This document shows positions 8,461 through 17,206 of a DNA stretch of 64,000 bases, piece by piece. Position numbers and translations under genes: made by a program. Source of the DNA: Streptomyces sp. NBC_01549 (GTDB lineage: Bacteria; Actinomycetota; Actinomycetes; Streptomycetales; Streptomycetaceae); the NCBI RefSeq assembly GCF_026339955.1, contig NZ_JAPEPW010000001.1, positions 5,079,001-5,143,000 on the forward strand, in the 5' to 3' direction. Each line of letters begins with the position of its first letter. The first letter of the stretch is position 1. The notes beneath the pieces were generated by a model that saw nothing but the letters and a program-made list of their open reading frames with translations, was not told the DNA's origin and did no database searches.

Positions 8461-8540
8461 CCGAACCGTCCCGATCCCCGTCTCCCCCCGGTCGCCTGGG
8501 CCGAGGAGAACACGGGCGCGATCGACCGGGGGCCGCGCGA

Positions 8541-9254
8541 CTACCGCGGGGCGTACTGCTGGGACACGGCGCTCCGCGCACCCTGCTCGGTGAGCGTGAT
8601 CTGCCCCGCCTTGATGGTCGCCAGGCGCGGCGCCCTGCGGGCGATCGACGAGTCGTGGGTGACCATGATGAAGGTCAGCCCGTACTCGTGCCAGAGCCCT
8701 TCCAGCAGGCCCATGATGTCGTCGCGGGTGCCCTCGTCGAGGTTGCCGGTCGGCTCGTCCGCGAGGAGCACCTTCGGCTTCTTGACCAGGGCGCGCGCGA
8801 TGGCGACACGCTGCTGCTGACCGCCGGACAGCTCGCTCGGAGCATGGCCGACGCGGTCGCCGAGGCCGACCGAGCCCAGGGCCTCGGCGGCCCGCCTGCG
8901 CCGCTCCGCGGGCTTCACCCCGAGCGGTACGAGCGCGGTCTCGACGTTCTCCTGCGCGGTCAGCGTCGGGATGAGGTTGAACGACTGGAAGATGATGCCG
9001 ATCTTCTCGGCGCGCAGCCGGGTCAGCTTGGCCTCGCTGATGGAGGCGAGGTCGACGCCGTCCAGCTCGACGCTGCCGGAGGAGGGACGGTCCAGGCCGC
9101 CGATCATCTGGAGCAGGGTGGACTTGCCGCCGCCCGTGGGGCCCTGGATGACGAGCTGGTCGCCGTCCTCGATGGTGAGGTCGATGCCACGCAGCGCCTC
9201 CACCGTCTCCTTGCCCCGCGTGTAGCGCTTGGTGACGCCGGTGAGCTTGTACAT
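8541..9254 (-). CDS. ABC transporter ATP-binding protein, MacB/LolD type
   Basis: A 237-residue ATPase. Walker A is GPTGGGKST (about 39-47), the Q-loop is in FQSFNLIPTLTAQENV, the signature is LSGGQQQR, Walker B is VLLADEPTGNLD and the H-loop is VTHD. The TGNLDE context is typical of the MacB/FtsE/LolD group, which pairs with FtsX-fold permeases. Its partner lies 56 nt upstream on the same strand, so the two genes form one operon for export or for mechanotransmission at the envelope. Confidence 0.9.
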   Translation of the reverse strand: MYKLTGVTKRYTRGKETVEALRGIDLTIEDGDQLVIQGPTGGGKSTLLQMIGGLDRPSSGSVELDGVDLASISEAKLTRLRAEKIGIIFQSFNLIPTLTAQENVETALVPLGVKPAERRRRAAEALGSVGLGDRVGHAPSELSGGQQQRVAIARALVKKPKVLLADEPTGNLDEGTRDDIMGLLEGLWHEYGLTFIMVTHDSSIARRAPRLATIKAGQITLTEQGARSAVSQQYAPR

Positions 9255-9310
9255 GAGGTTCTCCGAGGATGCAGAAGATGAAGATGCGGAAGAGGTACTC
9301 CCGGAAGGGG

Positions 9311-10786
9311 TCAGGAGACGCTGCGCAGCGCGTCCGCCGGGCGCATCCGCGAGGCGCGCCAGCCGCCCATCGCACCGGCGATCAGACCGCCCGTGATGGC
9401 CAGGCCCGCGGCGAGCGCGATGGTGGTCACCGAGACCGGCGCGGACAGCGCGATCTCCATGGTGTTCTTGACCGCCTGCCGGCCGGGACCGCCACCGCCG
9501 GGGCCGCCGCCCATGCCGCCACCGCCGCCGGTGTTGCCGAGCTCGGCCGTCAGCTTCGGGCTGATCGCCGTCACCGCGTACGCCGCGCCGAGGCCGATGG
9601 CGATGCCGAGCGCGCCGCCGATCAGACCGTTCACGATGGACTCGCCGACGACCTGCCGGGTGACCTTGCGCGAGGGCCAGCCGAGCGCCTTGAGGGTGCC
9701 GAACTCACGCACCCGGCGGGACACGGCGGAGGAGGTCAGCAGCGCCGCCACCAGGAATGCGGCCACGAGCACCGCGATGGACAGCCACTTGCCGACGCTG
9801 GTCGCCAGGTTCGAGGCGGTGGACAGGGAGCCGGAGACGGTGGAGGCGAGGTCGGCCGAGGTGGTGACCGTCGTACCCGAGATGTTCTTCTGGATGGTCG
9901 CCTTGACCGCGGTGATCTGCTTCGAGTCGGTCGCCTTGACGTAGATCGTGGTGACCTTGTTCTTCGCGTCGCCCAGCGTCTGCGCCTGCTTCAGCGGCAG
10001 GTAGACGTCGGTCGTCGACTCACTGCTGTCCGGCGTCGCGATCCCGATGATCGTGTACTTGGTGCCGGAGATCTTGAAGGTCTTGCCGACCGTGTACTTG
10101 TTCTCCTTGGCGTACGACTTGCTGACCACCGCGACCTTCGCGTTGGTCTGCGCCGTCGTGAAGGTCTTGCCCGAGGTGATCTTCGAGGTGGCGAGCGGGC
10201 CGAGGTCCTGGTCGGTGACGTCGACGCCCGCGACGGAGTACGAGTTCACGTCGAACGAGGCGCCGCCGCCCTGCACCTGGGGCGCCCCCGTGTTGCCGCC
10301 GCCCTGGTTGCCGCCGGGGCCGCCCTGCTGGGAGGAGCCGCCGGACCCCGAGGACGTCGAGGACTTCGCGGTGCCCTGGGTGAAGGAGCCGTCGACCTTG
10401 GTGACGTTCAGGGTCAGCGCGCCCACCGCGCTCGCCACGCCCTTCTGCGAGGCGACCTTGGTGACGAGCGAGGAGGCCAGGGACTGCCCGCCCTGCGTCA
10501 TCACGCGGTCCGAGCTCTGCTTGGTGGAGCTGCTCGACTTGGCGTTGAAGTCGAACTTCGGTCTGCCGGACGAGTTGCTCGAAGGCGCCGCCTGGGCCTT
10601 GGTCACCGTCATGTCGGTGCCCAGCCCGTACAGCGACTTCAGGACCTTGTCCTGCGCCTGCTGCATGCCGGCCGACACCGAGTTGACGGTGATGACCAGC
10701 GCGATACCGAGCGCCAGACCCATGGCGATCACCAGGGCCGCCTTCTTGCGCCGGCTCAGCTCACGCTTGAGATAGATGCCAAACAT
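9311..10786 (-). CDS. ABC transporter permease, MacB/FtsX type
   Basis: A 491-residue permease. I choose ATG 10786 (MFGIYLKRELSRRKKAALVIA), behind GGGGAACGGG, over TTG 10798. Topology is one N-terminal helix (about 18-40), a large extracytoplasmic domain (about 45-350) and three C-terminal helices ending in the FtsX motif RRVREFGTLKALGWPSRKVTRQVVGE. Two low-complexity Gly/Ser/Gln stretches (around GSGGSSQQGGPGGNQGGGN) sit inside the external domain, and another (GGGGMGGGPGGGG) between the last helices; both are likely flexible linkers. It acts with the downstream ATPase. Substrate unknown. Confidence 0.9.
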   Translation of the reverse strand: MFGIYLKRELSRRKKAALVIAMGLALGIALVITVNSVSAGMQQAQDKVLKSLYGLGTDMTVTKAQAAPSSNSSGRPKFDFNAKSSSSTKQSSDRVMTQGGQSLASSLVTKVASQKGVASAVGALTLNVTKVDGSFTQGTAKSSTSSGSGGSSQQGGPGGNQGGGNTGAPQVQGGGASFDVNSYSVAGVDVTDQDLGPLATSKITSGKTFTTAQTNAKVAVVSKSYAKENKYTVGKTFKISGTKYTIIGIATPDSSESTTDVYLPLKQAQTLGDAKNKVTTIYVKATDSKQITAVKATIQKNISGTTVTTSADLASTVSGSLSTASNLATSVGKWLSIAVLVAAFLVAALLTSSAVSRRVREFGTLKALGWPSRKVTRQVVGESIVNGLIGGALGIAIGLGAAYAVTAISPKLTAELGNTGGGGGMGGGPGGGGPGRQAVKNTMEIALSAPVSVTTIALAAGLAITGGLIAGAMGGWRASRMRPADALRSVS

Positions 10787-11123
10787 CCCGTTCCCCAAAG
10801 GTTCTTGGCGCCCGCTGTGGGCGCGGCCACAAGCTATGGAGAAACCTTTGAGCCGGGCTGAGTAAGAGATGTGTGAGAGCTGAGAAAGTGGGGTCCGGAA
10901 TCAATATTGCGTAAGACAGCTGATTCCTAAGATCCGGAGGGGCTATTGCCAGGAAAGCCCTGTTGGATGGGGTGCTGAGGGCAGGAGGAGGCTACACGTA
11001 CGGGGTGGGGCGTACCTTTGTCACGCCTTTGTGCGCGCGGTGCCCATTCTTTGAGGCCTCGTCGTGTGGCGACTTCGCGACCCCGCCGTGCGGCGTCGCG
11101 AACTCTTTTTGTACGGTCCCGGG
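10787..11123. other. Divergent intergenic region with an A/T-rich promoter patch
   Basis: No gene is seen. The segment 10860-10945 is markedly A/T-richer than its surroundings and carries the inverted repeat GGAATCA (10897-10903) / TGATTCC (10921-10927) with TCCGGA flanking. It must hold the promoter of the leftward ABC operon. At the right end, TACGGT (11112-11117) lies 6 nt before the ATG at 11124 and may be a leaderless -10 box. Confidence 0.5.
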
Positions 11124-12359
11124 ATGCGCGATTCCTCTCCCGTCCCCCCGCGTGCCGCTCAGCTGTCCCGTCGTGCCGCCCTCGGCCTCGCCGCGGCCGT
11201 CCCGCTGGCGGCGGCCGCTCCGGCGTCCGCCGCCACGCCCGTGATCGGCGGTGAGCGGCTCGCCCGCACCGGCGTCCAGGTGCGTGGCGCCTCGGGACTG
11301 CCCAAGCGGCTCACCGCCCGCTCCTGGCTCGTCGCCGACCACGAGAGTGGCGAGGTGCTCGCCTCGTACCACGCACACACGCACCTGGCGCCGGCCTCCA
11401 CGCTGAAGATGCTCTTCGCGGACACCGTGCTGAAGAACTTCGAGCGGACCCAGCGCCACAAGGTGACCGACTCCGACCTCTCCGACATCCCGGCAGGCTC
11501 CAGCCTGGTCGGCGTCAAGCCCGGCATCACCTACACCGTCGAGCAGTTGTGGCTCGGCGTCTTCCTGCGGTCCGGCAACGACGCGGTGCACGTGCTCAGC
11601 CACATGAACGGCGGCCTCGCCAGGACGGTCGCCCAGATGCAGGCCAAGGCCGAGGACCTACAGGCTCTGGACACCCACGTGGTCAGCCCCGACGGCTTCG
11701 ACCACAAGGGGCAGGTGTCGTCCGCGTACGACCTGACGCTCTTCGCCCGCCACGGTCTCGCCGACGCCGACTTCCGCGCCTACTGCCACACGAAGACCGC
11801 GAACTTCCCGGCGGGCGGCAAGAAGACCTTCCAGATCCAGAACACCGACCGCCTGCTGACGGGCGCGTGGGGCGTGCCGACGTACGACGGGCTCATCGGC
11901 GTGAAGAACGGCTACACCAGCAACGCCGGCAACACCTTCACCGGCGCCGCGACCCGCGGCGGGCGGACCCTCCTCGTCACCGTGATGCACCCCAAGAGCG
12001 GCGGCAGCGGCGTCTACGAGGAGACGGCCGCGCTGCTCGACTGGGGGTTCAAGGAGGGTGCGAAGGCCCGGTCCGTGGGCGCCCTCGTCGATCCGCTCAG
12101 CGAGGGCGGGGCCTTGGCCACCCCCACCCGGAAGGCGGCGGCGAAGGCGGCGGCCGGACCGCCCGCGGCGGCCGCGAGCGGCGGCTCCTCGTCGTGGGGG
12201 CTGGTCGGCGGGGCCGGGGGAGCGGTCGCGCTGCTCGCGGGCGGGGCGTACATGTGGCGCAGGCGGCGGCGTGTGGTGGGGGACGAGGCCCCGGATGAAC
12301 ATCAGGACCGTCAGGACGGTCAGGACCAGCGGAGCCGTCGGGGCCGTCACCAGGGCTGA
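11124..12359 (+). CDS. D-alanyl-D-alanine carboxypeptidase (PBP5-like, family S11)
   Basis: A 411-residue secreted peptidoglycan enzyme. A twin-arginine-like signal (SRRAALGLAAAVPLAAAAPASA) is followed by the three penicillin-binding motifs: S92-T-L-K95, S150-G-N152 and K261-N-G263. The last replaces the usual KTG and is followed by YTSNAGNTF. A C-terminal hydrophobic helix and an RRRRR stop-transfer (about 360-390) anchor it outside the membrane. It trims the terminal D-Ala of stem peptides. Start ATG 11124 has no ribosome site, but TACGGT lies 6 nt before it, suggesting a leaderless mRNA. A longer in-frame head from 11064 lacks support. Confidence 0.9.
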   Translation: MRDSSPVPPRAAQLSRRAALGLAAAVPLAAAAPASAATPVIGGERLARTGVQVRGASGLPKRLTARSWLVADHESGEVLASYHAHTHLAPASTLKMLFADTVLKNFERTQRHKVTDSDLSDIPAGSSLVGVKPGITYTVEQLWLGVFLRSGNDAVHVLSHMNGGLARTVAQMQAKAEDLQALDTHVVSPDGFDHKGQVSSAYDLTLFARHGLADADFRAYCHTKTANFPAGGKKTFQIQNTDRLLTGAWGVPTYDGLIGVKNGYTSNAGNTFTGAATRGGRTLLVTVMHPKSGGSGVYEETAALLDWGFKEGAKARSVGALVDPLSEGGALATPTRKAAAKAAAGPPAAAASGGSSSWGLVGGAGGAVALLAGGAYMWRRRRRVVGDEAPDEHQDRQDGQDQRSRRGRHQG

Positions 12360-12636
12360 CCGAGGCGGCTGTTGGGGGCCGGCCGTTATCGGGGCAGCCG
12401 TTCCGAGGCCCGGAGCTCACCTCGCGGTCCCGCGCGAGGTCCGCCCCCACCCCGGCCGCGGAACGGCTGCCACCACCCCCCTCGGTGTGGACCGTGGTCG
12501 TACCGAAGTCCTCCACTCCAAGTGTGAAGTTCTGGTGGAGGCGCCACGAGCATAAGCCCGCCACCAGCCCGAACGGTACGGAGGTTCATCTTCCGTTTGT
12601 GTAGGTTGAGCCGTTGACGAGCCGTCCGGGAGGGCC

Positions 12637-13431
12637 TCAGCCGCGCCCGACATACGGCATCGCGGTGGCCAGTACCGTCGCGAACTGCACATTCGCCTCC
12701 AACGGCAGCTCCGCCATGTGCCGCACCGTGCGTGCCACGTCCGCCACGTCCATCACCGGCTCGACCGCAGTCTCCCCGTTCGCCTGCAGCGCTCCGGTCC
12801 GCATGCGCTCGGTCATGTCGGTCGCCGCGTTGCCGATGTCGATCTGACCGCAGGCGATCCGGTACGGACGCCCGTCCAGGGACAGCGACTTGGTCAGCCC
12901 CGTCAGCGCGTGCTTGGTCGCCGTGTACGCCACCGACAGCGGGCGCGGTGTGTGCGCCGAGACCGAGCCGTTGTTGATGATCCGGCCGCCCCGCGGGTCC
13001 TGCTCCTTCATCTGCCGGTACGCGGCCTGCGCGCACAGGAAGGCGCCATTGAGGTTGGTGTTCACGACGTGCAGCCATGCCTCGTACGGCAGTTCCTCGA
13101 GCGGGACGCCGCCCGGCCCGAACGTCCCCGCGTTGTTGAAGAGCAGGTCCAGCCGCCCGAAGCGCTCGCGCGCCGCGTCGAACAGGGCCGCCACGTCGTC
13201 GGGACGCGAGACGTCGGTGCGTACGGCGAGGGAGGGCGCCTCGGGGACGAGGGCCGCCGTCTCCTCCAGCGTCTGCGGCTTGCGTCCGGCGAGCGCCACC
13301 GACCAGCCGGTGCGCAGCAGTTCGACGGCCACCGCGCGGCCGATGCCGGAACCCGCCCCGGTCACCACCGCGATCTTCGTCTGCGTGGCATGCGCGGCAT
13401 GCGTGGCGTTCGAGTCGTTGAGGGCATTCAT
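12637..13431 (-). CDS. Short-chain dehydrogenase/reductase
   Basis: A 264-residue classical SDR. TGAGSGIGRAVA is at about 24-35, NNAG at about 96-99, a serine in INNGSVSAHTP and Y-T-A-T-K at about 167-171. Start ATG 13431 gives a short polar head (MNALNDSNATHAAHATQ). It is transcribed alone, with a 17-bp inverted repeat 70 nt upstream of its start. The stretch 12360-12636 downstream holds no gene I can support. Substrate not predictable. Confidence 0.86.
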   Translation of the reverse strand: MNALNDSNATHAAHATQTKIAVVTGAGSGIGRAVAVELLRTGWSVALAGRKPQTLEETAALVPEAPSLAVRTDVSRPDDVAALFDAARERFGRLDLLFNNAGTFGPGGVPLEELPYEAWLHVVNTNLNGAFLCAQAAYRQMKEQDPRGGRIINNGSVSAHTPRPLSVAYTATKHALTGLTKSLSLDGRPYRIACGQIDIGNAATDMTERMRTGALQANGETAVEPVMDVADVARTVRHMAELPLEANVQFATVLATAMPYVGRG

Positions 13432-13500
13432 GGGCCCGCAGCGTAATCGGACGCTGTCGGCGAATCCGTTGGGTGATGTCGGGCGGACCCCATTGGTACC

Positions 13501-13542
13501 GGAAACCGTGAACACTTACACGCGCAAGTGTTCACGGTTTCC
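13501..13542. promoter_or_regulatory. Perfect 17-bp inverted repeat upstream of the SDR gene
   Basis: GGAAACCGTGAACACTT (13501-13517) and its exact complement (13526-13542) are separated by ACACGCGC. The repeat lies between the stop of the Gfo/Idh gene (13567) and the SDR start. It may be that gene's terminator or an operator for the SDR. The A/T content of the arms and the lack of a T-run favour an operator, but both remain open. Confidence 0.6.
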
Positions 13543-13566
13543 GAGGAGGGTGTCCCTGGCGGCGCC

Positions 13567-14574
13567 CTAGTCGGTCTCTCCCGGATAGCGGACGCCGATC
13601 TGGTCGCGGATCGTGTCGAGCGTCCGCATCACGGCGAGGCTGCCGTCCAGAGGGACGAGCCGGGACTCCCTCTCGCCGGCCCGCAGGGCGCTCATCACCT
13701 CGGCGGCCTCGTGCTTGAGGCTGGTGCGCGGGCCGTGCGCCGGGTCGGCCGTGAACTCCTCGGGGTCGCGGCCGTCGCGGTGCAGTACGAGACGGTCCGG
13801 GAAGAAGAAGCCGCCCGGGATGTCGATGCGGCCCTGGGAGCCGGTGACGGAGGCGGAGACGGGGGTACCACCGTTGACGGAGCAGTGCACCGAAGCGAGA
13901 GCGCCGCTCTCCCAGGTGAGCAGTGCTCCCGTCTGGAGATCGACGCCCTCGTCGGAGAGCACCGCTCTCGCGGTGATGCCCGAAGGCTCCCCGAGCAACA
14001 AGTGCGCGAACGACACCGGATAGACGCCGAGATCGAGCAGAGCGCCACCGCCCTGCGCGGGGTCGCGCAGCCGGTGTGACGGCGGGAACGGGCCATTGAT
14101 CCCGAAGTCGGCGTGAATCGTACGGACCTCACCGATCACACCGTCGTCGACGAGCCCCTTGAGCCGCCGGACCAGCGGATTGCAGTACATCCACATGGCC
14201 TCCATCAGGAAGCGGTCGTGCTCCTCGGCGAGCGCGACGAGCTCCTCGGCCTCGCGCAGATTCAGCGTGAACGCCTTCTCGCACAGCACATGGCGCCCCG
14301 CCTGCAGGCACATCCCGGCGGCGACCCGGTGCGCCGAGTGCGGAGTCGCGACGTACACGACGTCGACATCCTCGTCCGCCGCGAGCGAGGCCCAGTCCCC
14401 GTACGCCTTCGGAATCCCGAACCGCTCGGCGAACGCCTTCGCCGAGGCGTCCGTCCGCGAGGCCACGGCCACGACCTCGGCGTCCGGCATGTCCACCAGA
14501 TCCGCCGTGAAGGCCGCCGCGATCCCGCCGGTCGCCAGAATCCCCCACCGCACTCGCTCGCCCACGCCCGTCAT
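13567..14574 (-). CDS. Gfo/Idh/MocA-family oxidoreductase
   Basis: A 335-residue dehydrogenase from ATG 14574 with AGGGCCGGGA upstream. The Rossmann head is WGILATGGIAAAFTADL, the family CEK motif is HVLCEKAFTLN (EKA instead of the common EKP), and MWMYCNPLVRRLKGLVDDG and GGALLDLGVYPVSFAHLLLG follow, as in dihydrodiol or trans-acenaphthene-type dehydrogenases and glucose-fructose oxidoreductase relatives. The substrate is a sugar or cyclic diol by family; nothing nearby narrows it. It is divergent from the Bcr-type exporter. Confidence 0.85.
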   Translation of the reverse strand: MTGVGERVRWGILATGGIAAAFTADLVDMPDAEVVAVASRTDASAKAFAERFGIPKAYGDWASLAADEDVDVVYVATPHSAHRVAAGMCLQAGRHVLCEKAFTLNLREAEELVALAEEHDRFLMEAMWMYCNPLVRRLKGLVDDGVIGEVRTIHADFGINGPFPPSHRLRDPAQGGGALLDLGVYPVSFAHLLLGEPSGITARAVLSDEGVDLQTGALLTWESGALASVHCSVNGGTPVSASVTGSQGRIDIPGGFFFPDRLVLHRDGRDPEEFTADPAHGPRTSLKHEAAEVMSALRAGERESRLVPLDGSLAVMRTLDTIRDQIGVRYPGETD

Positions 14575-14672
14575 TCCCGGCCCTTCGCTCTGCCACTTGA
14601 AGTTCTGTGACCCCGAACACGCTGTTCGAACTGAGAGCATAGGTGGCGGATCACTCGAAGAGGGAGGGGCTC

Positions 14673-16019
14673 ATGCCCGAGCGCGGGCACACCAAGCGGG
14701 AGGGGCGAGGCCCCCAGGCCCCGGAGGGCCACATACCGCACACGGCGGTGGTCGACGTACCGGAGCCGCGGGAAGCGCCGGACCCCGGGGCCCTTCGCCG
14801 CACCGGGCTCCTCGTCACCCTGATCCTCGGCGGACTCACCGCCACGCCCCCGCTGTCGATGGACATGTACCTCCCGGCCCTGCCGGAGGTCACCCGCTCA
14901 CTGCACGCCCCCGCCGCGACCGTCCAGCTCACGCTGACCGCCTGCCTCGCGGGGATGGCGCTCGGCCAGCTCGTCGTCGGACCGATGAGCGACAAGTGGG
15001 GCCGCAGGCGCCCGCTCATCGTCGGCCTAGTCGTCTACGTCGTCGCCACCGCCCTGTGCGCCCTCGCCCCGAACATCGAACTCCTCGTCGCCTTCCGCCT
15101 CGCCCAGGGCCTCGCGGGCGCGGCCGGCATCGTGATCGCGCGAGCGGTCGTACGCGACCTGTACGACGGCATGGCGATGGCCCGCTTCTTCTCCACCCTC
15201 ATGCTGATCTCCGGCGTCGCCCCCGTCGTCGCGCCCCTCATCGGCGGCCAGATCCTGCGCACCACCGACTGGCGGGGCGTGTTCGTCCTCCTCACCGCGG
15301 TCGGCGTCGCACTCACCGCGCTCGTCTGGACGAAGATCCCCGAGACCCTCGAACCCGCACAGCGCCACGGCGGCGGGGTCGGCGATGCGCTGCGTGCCAT
15401 GCGCGCACTGGTCGCCGACCGCGTCTTCACCGGCTACACCCTGGCGGGCGGCTTCGCCTTCGCGGCACTGTTCGCGTACATCAGCGCCTCCCCCTTCGTG
15501 ATCCAGGAAATCTACGGCGCGTCCCCGCAGACCTTCAGCCTGCTCTTCGGGATCAACTCCGTCGGCCTGGTGATCGTCGGCCAGATCAACGGCAAGATCC
15601 TCGTGGGCCGGGTCGGCCTCGACAAGGTCCTCGCCACCGGCCTCATCCTCATCACCCTCGCCGCGACCGCGCTGCTCCTGCTCACCACGGGGGTCTTCGG
15701 CAAGGCAGGCCTCCTGCCGGTGGCCGCGGCGCTCTTCGTCCTCATGTCCGCCATGGGCCTCGCCCTGCCCAACACCCAGGCGCTGGCCCTGATGCGGGTA
15801 CGGCACACGGCCGGCTCCGCGTCCGCGCTGCTCGGCACCACCTCCTTCCTCATCGGCGCGATCGTCTCCCCGCTCGTCGGCATCGCCGGGGAGCACACCG
15901 CCGTCCCGATGGCCGTCGTCCAACTGGCGGCGGTACTGGTGGCCATCGCCTTCTTCGTGGGACTGTGCCGTCCCTGGCAGACGGGACACACCGTGGACGG
16001 AAAGGCGGCGGACAGCTGA
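14673..16019 (+). CDS. MFS multidrug exporter, Bcr/CflA type
   Basis: A 448-residue, 12-helix transporter. I choose ATG 14673, behind AGGGAGGGG, over GTG 14643. The first helix carries PPLSMDMYLPALPEV, the conserved Bcr/CflA motif. The loop 2-3 motif is GPMSDKWGRRRPL, and motif C lies in GVAPVVAPLIGGQIL. Proton-driven export of small drugs is the family role. A beta-lactamase-like hydrolase gene begins 17 nt after its stop, so export and hydrolysis may be coupled, an inference from spacing. Confidence 0.9.
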   Translation: MPERGHTKREGRGPQAPEGHIPHTAVVDVPEPREAPDPGALRRTGLLVTLILGGLTATPPLSMDMYLPALPEVTRSLHAPAATVQLTLTACLAGMALGQLVVGPMSDKWGRRRPLIVGLVVYVVATALCALAPNIELLVAFRLAQGLAGAAGIVIARAVVRDLYDGMAMARFFSTLMLISGVAPVVAPLIGGQILRTTDWRGVFVLLTAVGVALTALVWTKIPETLEPAQRHGGGVGDALRAMRALVADRVFTGYTLAGGFAFAALFAYISASPFVIQEIYGASPQTFSLLFGINSVGLVIVGQINGKILVGRVGLDKVLATGLILITLAATALLLLTTGVFGKAGLLPVAAALFVLMSAMGLALPNTQALALMRVRHTAGSASALLGTTSFLIGAIVSPLVGIAGEHTAVPMAVVQLAAVLVAIAFFVGLCRPWQTGHTVDGKAADS

Positions 16020-16036
16020 GCGCACCGAGACTGCGC

Positions 16037-17149
16037 GTGGACACCCCGGAACGGGCCGGCCTCGACCCGACGGAACTGCGCCACCTCGTACGGGACGTCC
16101 GCACCCTCACCCGCGGACCGCGCCCCTGGACGGCGGGCCTCGTGCTGGTCGCCGGGCGCGGCCCGGTCATCGCCGTCGAGGAGGCGGCGGGCTGGGCGGT
16201 GCGCTACTCCTCCTACGACGAGAAGACCGACACCGGGGTCGAACTGCCGCCCGGGGACCGGCGGCCGATGACCGTCCACACCCCCTTCGACCTGGCCTCC
16301 CTCACCAAGCTGTTCACGGCGGTCGCCGTGGTGCAGCAGCTGGAGCGGGGCACGCTGGGGATCGACGCGCGGGTGGGGGCGTATCTGCCGGAGTTCCGCG
16401 CGGCCTCGGCCCACGACATCACCGTACGACAGCTGCTCACGCACACCTCCGGGCTGCGCCCCGAACTCCCGCTGTACGACTGCCCGGACGACGCGGCGCG
16501 CCTCGCCCTGCTGCGGGCCGAGGCCCCTTCGTCCCGGCCGGGCGAGTACGTGTACTCCGACCTGAACCTGCTCCTCCTCCAGCACATCCTGGAACGCATC
16601 ACCGGCCACACGCTCGACGTCCTCGTCCGGGACGGGATCACCCGGCCGCTCGGGATGACCGCCACGTCCTTCGGACCGTGCGCGGGGGCGGCGGCGACCG
16701 AGGACCAGCGGCGGCCGTGGGGCAAGGGGGACCGGGGGATGCTGCGGGGGGTCGTGCACGACGAGAACGCGTGGGCGCTCGGTGGGGTGGCCGGGCACGC
16801 GGGCCTCTTCTCCACGGCCCACGACCTCGCGGTCTTCTGCCGTACCCTCCTCGCGGGCGGCTCCTACGGCCCCGCCCGCATCCTCGGCCCCGACTTCGTC
16901 GAGCTGATGCTCACCCCGCCGGGTCTCGGCTTCGCGGTCGACCAGCCCTGGTTCATGGGCGCGCTCGCCGGGCGGGGCGCCGCGGGGCACACCGGTTTCA
17001 CCGGTACGTCCCTCGTGCTCGACCCCGCGACGGACACGTTCCTGGTGTTCCTCGCGAACACGGTGCATCCCCGCCGACGCCCGCCGGACAGCGCGCCGCG
17101 AGCGGAGGCGGCGACGAGGCTGGCACGGGCGGTACGGGGCGCGTCTTGA
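16037..17149 (+). CDS. Serine hydrolase, class C beta-lactamase/esterase fold
   Basis: About 370 residues. Active-site motifs are S88-L-T-K91 (FDLASLTKLFTAV), Y173-S-D175 (YVYSDLNLLLL) and a C-terminal HTG (AAGHTGFTGTS) in place of KTG. No signal peptide is seen, so it is probably cytoplasmic, arguing for an esterase or peptidase rather than a true beta-lactamase. Start: GTG 16037 is the best standard codon; a CTG at 16016 overlapping the exporter stop would fit translational coupling but is a rare start. It is in an operon with the Bcr-type exporter. Confidence 0.8.
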   Translation: MDTPERAGLDPTELRHLVRDVRTLTRGPRPWTAGLVLVAGRGPVIAVEEAAGWAVRYSSYDEKTDTGVELPPGDRRPMTVHTPFDLASLTKLFTAVAVVQQLERGTLGIDARVGAYLPEFRAASAHDITVRQLLTHTSGLRPELPLYDCPDDAARLALLRAEAPSSRPGEYVYSDLNLLLLQHILERITGHTLDVLVRDGITRPLGMTATSFGPCAGAAATEDQRRPWGKGDRGMLRGVVHDENAWALGGVAGHAGLFSTAHDLAVFCRTLLAGGSYGPARILGPDFVELMLTPPGLGFAVDQPWFMGALAGRGAAGHTGFTGTSLVLDPATDTFLVFLANTVHPRRRPPDSAPRAEAATRLARAVRGAS

Positions 17150-17206
17150 CGGGGCGGTAGGTGTTCCGCGGGCGAGGAACCCTTGCGGCGACCGTAGAAT
17201 CGGTGG

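Noticed and set aside
12360..12636. Possible small genes between the carboxypeptidase and the SDR
   Set aside because: The frames here are antisense or frame-shifted extensions of the neighbours, with no start context.
14159..17149. A 996-residue forward reading frame spanning the Gfo/Idh start region, the exporter and the hydrolase
   Set aside because: Only its last 370 residues are a protein family. The rest is the out-of-frame shadow of the Gfo/Idh and Bcr exporter genes, with Arg/Pro/Gly-rich composition.
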